A stretch of 13,751 nt of DNA from an uncultured Caulobacter sp. (GTDB taxonomy: Bacteria; Pseudomonadota; Alphaproteobacteria; Caulobacterales; Caulobacteraceae). Location: positions 1 to 13,751 of the forward strand of contig NZ_CALCDX010000154.1 of assembly GCF_937900395.1 (NCBI RefSeq), in the 5' to 3' direction. Both the position numbers and the translations under genes were made by a program. Of this stretch, positions 1 through 7,207 are shown in pieces (positions within the stretch are counted from its first letter, which is position 1; every line of letters starts with the position of its first letter). The notes below the pieces were generated by a model. That model saw nothing but the letters and a program-made list of their open reading frames with translations, was not told where the DNA came from and ran no database searches.

Positions 1-1
1 C

Positions 2-409
2 ATCGCGGTGCTGGCGCAGGGCCGCGTCGAGCGGTTGGCCGACGTGGCCTGGAGCGACCGGGCGACGGTGATGCTGCAGTTCCTGATCGTGCAGGCGTTC
101 CAGGCGGCGAATCGCCTGCGGGCGGTGGGCACGGACCGCGACGACCTGCCGGGCCGCTACCTGCTGCAGTCGACCCTCAACGCCTTCCAGCTCGAGCCGG
201 AAGGCAGCAGCTATGCCGCCCAGGTCAGCCTGCACGCCCGCTTGGTCGCCCTGCCGACGCGCCAAGTCGCCGGCGCCCAGGACTTCACGCAGCGCGTCGC
301 TGCCACGGCCACCTCGAACGAGGCGGCCGTGGCAGCGTTCGATGCGGCGGTGGCCCAGATCCTGGCCGATCTCGTCGCCTGGACGCTGCGCACCGGCCGT
401 GCCAGCTAG
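2..409 (+). CDS. ABC-type transport auxiliary lipoprotein, C-terminal part (5' end outside window)
   Basis: The reading frame is open from the left edge, so the start and any lipoprotein signal lie outside the window; the first in-frame GTG at base 8 is probably internal. The visible residues (IAV..GRVERLADVAWSDRATVMLQ, then RYLLQ..LNAFQLE, and near the end FDAAVAQILADLVAWTL) follow the pattern of the PF03886-type auxiliary lipoproteins that accompany MlaE/MlaF/MlaD-like lipid ABC transporters. These proteins sit in the periplasm, tethered to a membrane, and help move phospholipid or sterol-like lipids between membranes. I therefore expect permease, ATPase and MCE-domain genes just upstream. 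The stop codon TAG at 407-409 overlaps the stop of the convergent gene. The family call rests on remembered pattern, not a search; the transported lipid cannot be inferred. Confidence 0.75.
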   Translation: MAVLAQGRVERLADVAWSDRATVMLQFLIVQAFQAANRLRAVGTDRDDLPGRYLLQSTLNAFQLEPEGSSYAAQVSLHARLVALPTRQVAGAQDFTQRVAATATSNEAAVAAFDAAVAQILADLVAWTLRTGRAS

Positions 410-2565
410 ACCTTTACCGTGATGGGCACCGCCGTCCGCTCGGTCCCCTCGGGGTAGACGGCCACCTGCGAGCCCAGGCGCTGGAAAGTGACGTCCACGG
501 TGGCGTCGCCCAGTACGAGCCGGCGGATCGTCAGCTGGTCGATGCCGACCGGCAGGCGCGGCTGCTCGATCCGCAGCGCATGCCCCAAGCCGTCGACGGC
601 GAGCCCCAGGCAGGCCTGCAGCATCATGAACACCGAGCCCGCCGCCCAGGCCTGGGGCAGGCACGCCACCGGATAGGCGACCGGAGGCTCGCCCGGCGAG
701 CGCGGGAAGCCGCAGAACAGTTCCGGCAGGCGCATGCCCATCCGGCTGGCGGTCTCGAACAGGTCCGCCGTCAGCTTCACCACGCCGTCCCGCTCGCCAT
801 ACCGCGACAGGCCCATCACGCAGAGGGCGGTGTCGTGCGGCCAGACCGAGCCGTTGTGGTAGCTGATCGGATTGAACCGCGCTTCGCCGGCGGCCAGGGT
901 CCGCAGGCCCCAGCCGGAGTTGAAGGCCGCCGACAGCAACTGGTCCGAGACCTTACGCGCGCGATCGGGCGTCGGCAGGCCGCAGAACAGCAGGTGTCCA
1001 GGGTTCGACGACAGGACGCGGCAAAGCTGGCCCTGACCGTCGACGGCGATGCCGTAATAGCCGCGCTCGTCCATCCAGAAGAGGGTCTCGACCTTCTGGC
1101 GCAGGCGTTCAGCCTTCTGCCGCCAGATGGCCGCCTGGCCGATCTCGCCGCGGCGTTCGGCCAAACGCGCCATGCCGCGATAGGCGGCGAAGGCGTAGCC
1201 CTGCACCTCGACCAAGGCGATCGGACCGGACGGATAGCGTCCGTCGGCGTGGAACACCGAGTCCTCGCTGTCTTTCCAGCCCTGGTTGGAAAGCCCGCTG
1301 TCCTGGCCGCGCGCATAGTCGATCAGGCCGTCGCCGTCGCTGTCGCCGTCGTGCTCGATCCAGTGCATGGCGCGCTCCAAGGCGGGCCACAGCTCGTCGA
1401 TCAGGCGGTCGTCGCCGGTGCGGGCCTGGTAGGCGTCGGCCAGGGCGACGAAGAGCGGCGTGGTGTCGACGCCGCCGTAGTAGCGGCCGAACGGCACTTC
1501 GCCGAGCGCCGGCATCTCGCCCTTGCGGGTCTCGTGCATGATCTTGCCGGGCGCGCTGTCGCGGAAAGCCGAGCGCTCCTGGGCCTGGTGGGCCGCCAGG
1601 TAGCGCAGCACGCCCTTCGCCAGGGACGGCTCGAACCAAAGGATCTGCCAGGCGGTGATGATGGCGTCGCGTCCGAAGGCCGTCGAGAACCAGGGGATGC
1701 CGGCATAGGGATAGGGCCCCGTCTCCATCCGCGTTGTCAGCAGGGCCAGGTCCGAGCGCGACTTGCCCAGCCACTCGTTGAAAAGCCGGCCCGAGCTCCT
1801 CAACCGCGCGCCGTGACGCCGGCGCGCGCGCATGTCCCACCGGGCGCGGGCGGCCGCGTCGCGAAAGCGTTCCCGGCTGGGCGTATGACCGTCGACCACG
1901 CCGATCTCGATATAGAGCTCGGTCACGCCCTCGGCCTGCAGGCTGAACATGAACTCGGCCTTGTGGGCGCTCAGGCGATAGGGGGCGTCGGAGAAGGCGA
2001 TGAAGGACGAACGCTCCACGCCATCCAGACCGATATAGCTGTAGGCGACGCGTCGGCCGTCGACGTGCGGCGGGCCCTTCACGCCGCGACGGGCCCTCTT
2101 CGTGCCGCGCACCTCGAACATATCGCGGAAATCCGCGTCGAACTCGATCGCCATCGGCAGCAGCACGAGATCGCGGCTGTAGTTCACGCAACGGATCCGC
2201 TCGTAGAGCCGCTCGCCCCACAAGAACCGCTTGCGCTCGATGTGCAGCACGCCCGGCGGGCCCATCGGGCCGCCAGGAAAGGGCAGGGCCTGGTTGGTGG
2301 CGTTGCAGGTGAAGAAGACGTTGTCGTGCGCCACCGCGGCCGACAGCAGCGACGGCGCGTGGCCGCCCAGCGTCAGGCGGTAGAACGACAGGATCCGCGT
2401 GTCGTTGTGGAAAAGGCCGTCGCCCTGTCCGGCGATGTCGCCGAACTGATCGGCGACGATGAAGGTGTCCTTGTCCTTCAGGGCATAGAGATTTTGCGGC
2501 GCGCGGACTTCCGCCGTCACACCGTAATCGACCGGCGCCTCGATGGCCGGTGCGAGATTCTCCAT
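406..2565 (-). CDS. Glycogen-debranching-type amylo-alpha-1,6-glucosidase (GDE N-terminal domain + (alpha/alpha)6 barrel)
   Basis: A 719-residue enzyme without an evident signal peptide, so probably cytoplasmic. Residues about 25-230 match the bacterial debranching-enzyme N-terminal beta domain (DTFIVADQFGDIAG, GLFHNDTRILS). Residues about 260-650 form a GH15-like (alpha/alpha)6 barrel with the hallmark blocks WFSTAFGRDAIIT (292-304), GWKDSEDS (429-436) and YHNGSVWPHDTA (569-580). The acidic residues of the last two blocks are the likely catalytic acid and base. Members are annotated as amylo-alpha-1,6-glucosidases that remove alpha-1,6-linked glucose from branched glucans, but this subfamily is often found away from glycogen genes, so the substrate is uncertain. 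ATG 2565 has an excellent ribosome site (AAGGAGG, about 6 bases upstream) lying directly after the glycosyltransferase stop 15 bases away, so the two are almost certainly co-transcribed and probably translationally coupled. The stop overlaps that of the convergent lipoprotein gene within a shared CTAG. Confidence 0.88.
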   Translation of the reverse strand: MENLAPAIEAPVDYGVTAEVRAPQNLYALKDKDTFIVADQFGDIAGQGDGLFHNDTRILSFYRLTLGGHAPSLLSAAVAHDNVFFTCNATNQALPFPGGPMGPPGVLHIERKRFLWGERLYERIRCVNYSRDLVLLPMAIEFDADFRDMFEVRGTKRARRGVKGPPHVDGRRVAYSYIGLDGVERSSFIAFSDAPYRLSAHKAEFMFSLQAEGVTELYIEIGVVDGHTPSRERFRDAAARARWDMRARRRHGARLRSSGRLFNEWLGKSRSDLALLTTRMETGPYPYAGIPWFSTAFGRDAIITAWQILWFEPSLAKGVLRYLAAHQAQERSAFRDSAPGKIMHETRKGEMPALGEVPFGRYYGGVDTTPLFVALADAYQARTGDDRLIDELWPALERAMHWIEHDGDSDGDGLIDYARGQDSGLSNQGWKDSEDSVFHADGRYPSGPIALVEVQGYAFAAYRGMARLAERRGEIGQAAIWRQKAERLRQKVETLFWMDERGYYGIAVDGQGQLCRVLSSNPGHLLFCGLPTPDRARKVSDQLLSAAFNSGWGLRTLAAGEARFNPISYHNGSVWPHDTALCVMGLSRYGERDGVVKLTADLFETASRMGMRLPELFCGFPRSPGEPPVAYPVACLPQAWAAGSVFMMLQACLGLAVDGLGHALRIEQPRLPVGIDQLTIRRLVLGDATVDVTFQRLGSQVAVYPEGTERTAVPITVKV

Positions 2566-2580
2566 GGCCCCTCCTTCATG

Positions 2581-3654
2581 TCATGCGCTCGCGGCGAGCT
2601 CGACCAAGGACGGATAGACGGCGGCGCCATCGCGCAGCTGTTCGTAGAGCGCGACGTAACGCCGAGCCATCGCCTCGGACGAGAACCGATGCTCGAAACG
2701 CTGCCGCACCACTTTTCGATCCAAGCTTTCGACCTGTTTGATCGCTTCCAGCGCCTGATCGTCGTCATCGACGATGAAGCCGGTGACGCCGTGATCGATC
2801 ACCTCGGGCACCGAGCCGCAGCGATAGGCGATCACGGGGGTCCCGCAGGCCATGGCCTCGATCATCACCAGGCCGAAGGGCTCGGGCCAGTCGATCGGGA
2901 AGAGCAGGGCGTCGGCGCCGCCGAGGAAGGCGGACTTCTCGCTATCGCCGATCTCACCGACGAACTCGATCAGCGGCTCGCCCAGGATCATCGGGGCGAT
3001 CTTGTCCTCGAAGTAGGCGCGGTCGGCGCTGTCGACCTTGGCGGCGATCTTCAGGCGCTTGCCCAGACGCTTGGCCAGCATGATGGCGCGGTCCGGCCGC
3101 TTCTCGGGCGAGATGCGGCCCAGGAACGCCAGATAGCCGTCGCTCTTCTCGGAGAAGCGGTAGATGTCGGCGTTCATGCCGTGGTGGACCGTGCCCGCCC
3201 AATTGGCGAACGACAGGGGGCGGCGCTGGTCGTCGCTGATCGAGACCAGCGGGAACTGCGGCCAGCGCTTGTACACCGCGGACAGGTCCTTCAGGTCCAG
3301 GCGGCCGTGCAGCGTGGTCAAGGTGTTTTGGGCCCGGTCCGCGAAGAACGGGAAGTGGATCATGTCGGTGTGGAAGTGGATGACGTCGAAGTCGTTCGCC
3401 AGGGCGCGAACTTCGGCCAGCTGCGCCATGTGCGCCGCCAGATCCGATTTCAGGGGCGCCGGATCCAGCCGGATCGCCTGATCGCGCACCGGGACAAGCT
3501 TGGCCTTCGTTTGGGCCTCGGCGCTGGCGAACAGCGTGACATCGTGACCGAGATCGACGAGGGCGTCCGTAAGGTGCGCGACGACGCGCTCGGTGCCGCC
3601 GTACAGGCGCGGCGGGACAGCCTCATAGAGGGGGGTGATCTGGGCGATCTTCAT
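2581..3654 (-). CDS. Glycosyltransferase family 4 (GT-B fold)
   Basis: A 357-residue retaining GT-B glycosyltransferase. The N-terminal Rossmann half starts MKIAQITPLYEAVPP and carries the loop YGGTERV (18-24). The C-terminal donor-binding half has FLGRISPEKRPDRAI (177-191) and the GT4 EX7E signature EPFGLVMIE (E258 and E266), followed by ACGTPVIA and GSVPEVIDHG. It should transfer a sugar from a nucleotide donor (UDP- or GDP-sugar) to an acceptor that cannot be read from sequence. There are no membrane segments, so it is cytosolic or peripheral. It is the first gene of a two-gene leftward operon with the debranching enzyme, which suggests that both act on the same glucan or glycoside, for example a stress or storage polymer; that is inference. 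Its own ribosome site is weak (AAGG about 10 bases before ATG 3654). The 95-base leader contains a perfect inverted repeat at 3682-3696. Confidence 0.88.
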   Translation of the reverse strand: MKIAQITPLYEAVPPRLYGGTERVVAHLTDALVDLGHDVTLFASAEAQTKAKLVPVRDQAIRLDPAPLKSDLAAHMAQLAEVRALANDFDVIHFHTDMIHFPFFADRAQNTLTTLHGRLDLKDLSAVYKRWPQFPLVSISDDQRRPLSFANWAGTVHHGMNADIYRFSEKSDGYLAFLGRISPEKRPDRAIMLAKRLGKRLKIAAKVDSADRAYFEDKIAPMILGEPLIEFVGEIGDSEKSAFLGGADALLFPIDWPEPFGLVMIEAMACGTPVIAYRCGSVPEVIDHGVTGFIVDDDDQALEAIKQVESLDRKVVRQRFEHRFSSEAMARRYVALYEQLRDGAAVYPSLVELAASA

Positions 3655-3681
3655 GCGGCGGACCTTGAGCGAGGAACTGTA

Positions 3682-3696
3682 GCGGCGCAGCGCCGC
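3682..3696. repeat. Perfect inverted repeat in the leader of the GT4 operon
   Basis: GCGGCGC and GCGCCGC flank a single central base, 28 bases upstream of the GT4 start codon. It is not followed by a T-run on the minus strand, so it is not a standard terminator for the small upstream gene. It could be a protein-binding dyad or a 5'-UTR hairpin near the ribosome site. Short GC-only palindromes also arise by chance in this genome, so the confidence concerns function rather than the repeat itself. Confidence 0.3.
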
Positions 3697-3749
3697 ATCA
3701 AAGGAGTTCCGTCGCTCGCGTTTGGTTCCGCGATCGCCTTTTTGACGCC

Positions 3750-3947
3750 TTATTGCGTCGAGGTTTGCTGCGACATGCGCGCCAAGCGCTCCTCGCGCTC
3801 GCGCCGCTCACGCTCAAGCCGCAGATCGCGGCGGCGTCGGCGCCAGCGGCCGTAGGCCTTTGCGGTCGCCGTGTGAATGCGCGGCAGGAAATAGATTACC
3901 ACAAGCGCGACGATCGCACCGACGATTACGATATCCGCTCTAAGCAT
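3750..3947 (-). CDS. Small membrane-anchored Arg/Glu-rich protein, unknown function
   Basis: A 65-residue protein. Residues 5-22 (DIVIVGAIVALVVIYFLP) form one hydrophobic transmembrane helix. Residues about 33-58 are extremely rich in Arg and Glu (GRWRRRRRDLRLERERRERE) and should form a charged cytoplasmic helix or coiled coil, followed by a polar tail ending QQTSTQ. The positive-inside rule places the C-terminus in the cytoplasm. A clear ribosome site (GAGG, 8 bases before ATG 3947) and the ordered hydrophobic-then-charged layout support a real gene, although the length is short and I recognise no family. It lies 95 bases upstream of the GT4 gene on the same strand and could belong to the same transcript. 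A role as a small membrane scaffold or partner protein is speculation. Confidence 0.65.
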   Translation of the reverse strand: MLRADIVIVGAIVALVVIYFLPRIHTATAKAYGRWRRRRRDLRLERERREREERLARMSQQTSTQ

Positions 3948-4013
3948 GGAAACAACCTCACGAAGCCGAGACGTTCGGGCTTCCCCCCCGGGCGAGCACC
4001 ATTGGTGACCTTA

Positions 4014-4040
4014 TCTTTACCATAAGTCGTCGCGGATCAA
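4014..4040 (-). promoter_or_regulatory. Candidate promoter for the small membrane protein
   Basis: Reading leftward, TTGATC (4040-4035) and TAAAGA (4019-4014) are separated by 15 bases, about 65 bases upstream of the ATG at 3947. An imperfect operator-like inverted repeat, CTTAT-N7-ATAAG (4010-4026), overlaps the -10. The match to the Caulobacter housekeeping consensus (TTGACG, then GCTANAWC) is partial, so this is only a candidate. Confidence 0.25.
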
Positions 4041-4177
4041 TCTAGCTTCCGTGACAAATGGCGATCAGGCGCCCCAAACGCCCAGGTTTTGCTCTCTGTC
4101 TGTTCTCAACACGCTTTGTTGTCGCTTTTAAGGCTCCCGTGAGCGGCGCTTTACGCCGCCTGCGCCGCGCGATCGCA

Positions 4178-4206
4178 TTGCGTTCGGACGATCGCCGGAC
4201 CTATAA
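4178..4206 (+). promoter_or_regulatory. Candidate housekeeping promoter for the PCMT-like/TolC block
   Basis: TTGCGT (4178-4183) and CTATAA (4201-4206) are separated by 17 bases and end 34 bases before the ATG at 4241. A GATTC (GANTC, the CcrM methylation motif of Caulobacter) occurs at 4235-4239, overlapping the ribosome-binding region. The remaining 3948-4240 interval shows no other gene; an in-frame ATG at 4058 would extend the PCMT-like protein upstream through this promoter and lacks support. Confidence 0.35.
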
Positions 4207-4240
4207 GCCTGCTCGAAAGTCCAGTCCTTCGAGGGATTCC

Positions 4241-4813
4241 ATGAGCACCGACTTCGCCGCCGCGCGGCTGAACATGGTCGAGAGCCAGATTCGCACCGCC
4301 GACGTCACCGACCTGCCGCTGCAGGACGCCCTGCGGGTGACGCAGCGCGAGGCGGTGGTCCCCGCCGCGAAGGCCTATCTGGCCTATGCCGACGCCGACA
4401 TCGAATACGCGCCGGGCCGTTGGCTGCTGCGTCCGCGCGAAGTGGGCAAGCTGCTGCAGACCCTGAAGCCGCGTGAAGGCGAGAAGGCGCTGGCGATCGC
4501 CGCCCCTTACGCCGCCGCCGTGCTGGAAAACATGGGTCTGGCGGTCACCCGCCTCGAAGGCGACGACCTGAAGGCCGTGCCTGGCGGCGACTACGACGTC
4601 ATCATTTGCGAAGGCGCCGTCGCTGTCGCGCCGAAGAGCTGGCAGGACGCTCTGGCTGTCGGCGGTCGTCTCGGCGTCATCGAGCGCACCGGTCCGGTCG
4701 GTCGCGCCGTCATCTATCTGCGCGCCGAGGACGGCGTGGGTCGTCGTCAGGCCTTCGACGCCTCGCCGCCGATCCTGGCTGGGTTCGAGGTCGAGGTCGG
4801 CTTCAGCTTCTAA
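4241..4813 (+). CDS. PCMT-family (protein-L-isoaspartate O-methyltransferase-like) protein with degenerate SAM motif
   Basis: A 190-residue protein. The N-terminus (NMVESQIRTADVTDLPLQDALR) matches the alphaproteobacterial branch of the PCMT family, which uses S-adenosylmethionine to methylate isoaspartyl residues for repair. The middle and C-terminal parts follow the Rossmann order: WLLRPREVGKLLQTL, then the motif I position, then YDVIICEGAV and GGRLGVIE. At the motif I position (residues about 81-95) the protein reads EKALAIAAPYAAAVL, where active PCMTs have a glycine-rich EIGTGSGYxxA-like loop, so cofactor binding is doubtful. I chose ATG 4241 because GAGGGA lies just upstream and family homology begins there. 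It precedes the TolC-family gene by 126 bases on the same strand, which suggests a possible envelope role, but that is inference. Confidence 0.82.
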   Translation: MSTDFAAARLNMVESQIRTADVTDLPLQDALRVTQREAVVPAAKAYLAYADADIEYAPGRWLLRPREVGKLLQTLKPREGEKALAIAAPYAAAVLENMGLAVTRLEGDDLKAVPGGDYDVIICEGAVAVAPKSWQDALAVGGRLGVIERTGPVGRAVIYLRAEDGVGRRQAFDASPPILAGFEVEVGFSF

Positions 4814-4939
4814 GCTTGCGCGTGGGCGGAGCGTCGCGGCGTCTGCGTGAAAAAAGCTTAACTGGCGACGGCTGGCGGTCCGACTTACACGCCTCATAGT
4901 GTGGTACGCGAGCTTCGCGTGATTGGGGATAGAACCTAG

Positions 4940-6382
4940 ATGTCGAACCGTCGACGGGCCGGATTGCTGGCCGCCGCTTGCAGCGCCGGCCTGATGGCGG
5001 GCGTGTTTTCCGCCGCTCACGCCGAAACCCTGGCCGACGCGATCGCTCTGGCCTACCAGACCAACCCGACCCTGCAGCAGCAGCGGGCCAGCACCCGGAT
5101 CACCGACGAAGGCGTGGTCCAGGCTAAGACCGGCTTCCGCCCGACGGTTGGCGGCGAGCTGGACGTCACGGGCTCCAAGACCACGCCGGACACCGGCGCC
5201 GATGTGAAGGCCTCGGGCAGCAGCGCCACGCTGTCGATCAGCCAGCCGCTCTATACCGGCGGTCGCGCCAGCGCCAATCTGAGCGCCGCCGAGGCTGACG
5301 TGCTGGCCTCGCGCGAGAGCCTGCGCGCCGTTGAGCAGAACGTGCTGGTCAATGTCGTCCAGGCCTATGTCGACGTCCGCCGCGACCAGGAGCGCCTGCG
5401 CATCGCCAAGGAGAACGTCGCGGTCCTGCAGCGCCAGCTCGACGAATCCAACGCCCGCTTCGACGTGGGCGAGATCACCCGCACCGACGTCGCCCAGTCC
5501 CAGGCCCGCCTGGCCGCCGCCAAGGCCGGCCTGTCGTCGGCCCAGGCCCAGCTGGAAGTCAGCCGCGCGGCCTACGCCGCCGTGGTCGGTCAGACGCCGG
5601 GCGAACTGGCGCCCGAGCCCAGTCTCGCGACCCTGCTGCCGGCCTCGGTCGACCAGGCCTTCGAGGCGGCTCAGACCGCCAATCCGGGCGTGACCTCGGC
5701 CCGCTACAGCGAAGAGGCCGCCGCCGCGCGCGTGGCCGTGGCCAAGGCCGGCTATCGTCCCACCGTCTCGGCCCGCGCCTCGCTGGGCTACGCCGCCGAC
5801 AAGCGTTCGGGCGTCGGCAGCCAGTTCGACGACTACGACCGCACCGTCTCGGGCGCGATCACGGCGTCGATCCCGATCTTCACCGGCGGCCTGACGACCT
5901 CGCAGGTGCGCGCCGCCACCGAGCGCGAGAACGCCGCCCGCAGCGCCACCGAGAGCGCCAAGCGCACCGCGATCCAGCAGGTCTCCAACGCCTGGAGCAA
6001 CCTGCTGGCCTCGCGCGCCAACCTGGTCTCGAACGAGGAGCAGGTGCGCGCCACGCGGATCGCCTTCGAAGGCGTGCGCCAGGAGCAGCAGGTTGGTCTG
6101 CGCACGACGCTGGACGTCCTGAACGCCCAGCTGGAACTGTCCAACGCCGAGCTGGCCTTGGTCGGCGCGCGCCGCGACGAATATGTCGCCAGCGCCGTCG
6201 TGCTGCAGGCCATGGGTCAGTTGGGCGTCAACAAGCTGTCGGCCAGCACGACGGCCTATGATCCGAAGACCTCCTACAACCGCGTGACGCACAGCGTCGG
6301 CTGGGTTCCTTGGGAGCCGGTGGTGCAAGCCATCGACAAGGTGGGCGCGCCGTCGGCAAAAGCTCAAAGTGGGGCGAAATAG
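4940..6382 (+). CDS. rsaFa: TolC-family outer membrane efflux/type I secretion protein (RsaFa-like)
   Basis: A 480-residue outer membrane channel. Residues 1-28 are a Sec signal peptide with predicted cleavage AHA|ET. The mature protein shows the internal duplication of TolC: repeat 1 starts LADAIALAYQTNPTLQ and has the strand SQPLYTGGRAS (101-111); repeat 2 starts DQAFEAAQTANPG and has the equivalent SIPIFTGGLTTS (310-321). Each repeat is followed by long Ala/Gln/Arg/Glu-rich helices that build the periplasmic tunnel. The trimer docks with inner-membrane ABC or RND transporters. In Caulobacter crescentus the homologue next to popZ is RsaFa, which exports the S-layer protein RsaA and also serves drug efflux; I use that symbol because of the popZ neighbour. 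The substrate in this strain is not shown by sequence. No convincing terminator separates it from popZ. Confidence 0.88.
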   Translation: MSNRRRAGLLAAACSAGLMAGVFSAAHAETLADAIALAYQTNPTLQQQRASTRITDEGVVQAKTGFRPTVGGELDVTGSKTTPDTGADVKASGSSATLSISQPLYTGGRASANLSAAEADVLASRESLRAVEQNVLVNVVQAYVDVRRDQERLRIAKENVAVLQRQLDESNARFDVGEITRTDVAQSQARLAAAKAGLSSAQAQLEVSRAAYAAVVGQTPGELAPEPSLATLLPASVDQAFEAAQTANPGVTSARYSEEAAAARVAVAKAGYRPTVSARASLGYAADKRSGVGSQFDDYDRTVSGAITASIPIFTGGLTTSQVRAATERENAARSATESAKRTAIQQVSNAWSNLLASRANLVSNEEQVRATRIAFEGVRQEQQVGLRTTLDVLNAQLELSNAELALVGARRDEYVASAVVLQAMGQLGVNKLSASTTAYDPKTSYNRVTHSVGWVPWEPVVQAIDKVGAPSAKAQSGAK

Positions 6383-6421
6383 ACACGGCCGGCCCGCGTC
6401 GTTTCAGCCCACAGCTTATCC

Positions 6422-6490
6422 TTAAGCTTGCTTAACCTGCTCAAGTCTGCACCATCGCGGTTTAACGCGCCGCAACGCGCGTACAGATTC
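6422..6490 (+). promoter_or_regulatory. popZ upstream region: TTAA half-sites and a GANTC methylation site
   Basis: The 133-base gap before popZ holds TTAA-N6-TTAACC (6422-6437), a third TTAACG (6462-6467) and GATTC (6486-6490), 26 bases before the ATG. CtrA sites in Caulobacter have the form TTAA-N7-TTAA, so the first pair is one base short. GANTC is the CcrM methylation site used at GcrA-controlled promoters. A loose -35/-10 pair (TTAACG, 14 bases, TACAGA) would place the GANTC over the -10. The motifs are visible; cell-cycle control here is inference. Confidence 0.4.
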
Positions 6491-6515
6491 GTATTTCTTA
6501 CGACGGCCTCCGCAC

Positions 6516-7079
6516 ATGTCCGATCAGAGCTCTCAAGAACCTACGATGGAGGAAATCCTCGCCTCCATCCGACGCATCATCTCCGAAGATGACGCGCCGG
6601 CGGAGCCTGCGGCTGAGGAGGCCCCCGCGGAAGCCGAGCCGGAGCCGTTGCCGGAGCCTGAGCCGGAACCGGCGATGGATTTCGCCGGCGGCGATGGCGA
6701 AGACGTTCTTGAGCTGACCGATCCGATCGAGCCCGAGGCTGAGTTCGACGCCGAGCCTCCGCTTGAGACGGTCGGCGATATCGACGTGTATTCGCCGCCT
6801 CCGCCGGAGCCCGAGCCGGCCCCGCCGCCCGCCGCCCCGACCTTCGATCGCGACGACGTGGCCGACAAGCTGGTCGGCGACACCGCCGCCTCGGCCGCCG
6901 CCTCGGCGTTCGGCAGCCTGAGCTCGGCCCTGCTGATGCCCAAGGACGGCCGCACCCTGGAGGACGTGGTGCGCGAGCTGCTGCGCCCGCTGCTCAAGGA
7001 GTGGCTGGACCAGAACCTGCCGCGCATCGTCGAGACCAAGGTCGAGGAAGAGGTACAGCGCATCGCTCGCGGTCGCTAA
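6516..7079 (+). CDS. popZ: Polar organising protein PopZ
   Basis: A 187-residue PopZ. The N-terminal helix (residues about 9-25, PTMEEILASIRRIISED) is the conserved partner-binding region. Residues about 26-108 form the disordered Pro/Glu/Asp-rich spacer with runs such as EPEPLPEPEPEP. Residues about 110-187 carry the oligomerisation helices, including RTLEDVVRELLRPLLKEWLD and RIVETKVEEEVQRIARGR. PopZ assembles a space-filling polar network that tethers ParB-bound centromeres and recruits signalling and proteolysis proteins at the cell poles. C. crescentus PopZ is, as I recall, about 177 residues, so the excess here probably lies in the acidic spacer. The ribosome site before ATG 6516 is weak. 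A strong intrinsic terminator follows 27 bases after the stop, so popZ appears to be transcribed alone or as the last gene of its unit. Confidence 0.96.
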   Translation: MSDQSSQEPTMEEILASIRRIISEDDAPAEPAAEEAPAEAEPEPLPEPEPEPAMDFAGGDGEDVLELTDPIEPEAEFDAEPPLETVGDIDVYSPPPPEPEPAPPPAAPTFDRDDVADKLVGDTAASAAASAFGSLSSALLMPKDGRTLEDVVRELLRPLLKEWLDQNLPRIVETKVEEEVQRIARGR

Positions 7080-7106
7080 GGCGCTTCGTCTCTCGCGAAG
7101 AATCGA

Positions 7107-7133
7107 GGCGGTCGCCGCGGCGGCCGCCTTTTT
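7107..7133 (+). terminator. Intrinsic terminator after popZ
   Basis: The arms GGCGGTCGCC (7107-7116) and GGCGGCCGCC (7119-7128) pair along their length with one G-U wobble; the innermost pairs open to form the loop. They are followed directly by TTTTTCGTT. The stem lies 27 bases after the popZ stop and 74 bases before the valS start, so it separates the two transcripts. Confidence 0.78.
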
Positions 7134-7207
7134 CGTTGCGAATTACCCCACAAATCCAGGACCCGCAGGTTCCCCGCGCGGGCCGCAGATGGCATATCCC
7201 CACCGCC

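Noticed and set aside
3700..3730. Two GGAAC motifs upstream of the GT4 operon (minus strand), suggesting an ECF sigma-T stress promoter
   Set aside because: Neither is followed by CGTT at 16-17 bases, so the -10 half is missing.
580..3855. A 1091-codon open frame on the plus strand opposite the debranching and GT4 genes
   Set aside because: It is the antisense shadow of two genes with clear motifs and strong third-position G/C. Its product is His/Gln/Arg/Gly-rich without domains and crosses the operon junction.
4811..4860. TAAGCTT and AAGCTTA as a terminator after the PCMT-like gene
   Set aside because: The pairing is only seven bases around a 36-base loop, contains a self-palindromic AAGCTT, and has no T-run.
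4151..6367. A 738-codon minus-strand frame opposite the PCMT-like and TolC genes
   Set aside because: Low-complexity Gly/Ala/Arg/Gln translation typical of an antisense frame in high-GC DNA; the plus-strand genes carry signal peptide, repeats and motifs.
6410..6425. TTATCCTTA before popZ as a DnaA box
   Set aside because: Two mismatches to TTATCCACA, no second box and no origin-like AT-rich region nearby.
7080..7207. T-box or tRNA-like regulatory leader before valS
   Set aside because: No T-box consensus or specifier stem; the only strong structure is a short GC hairpin plus T-run, which is the popZ terminator.
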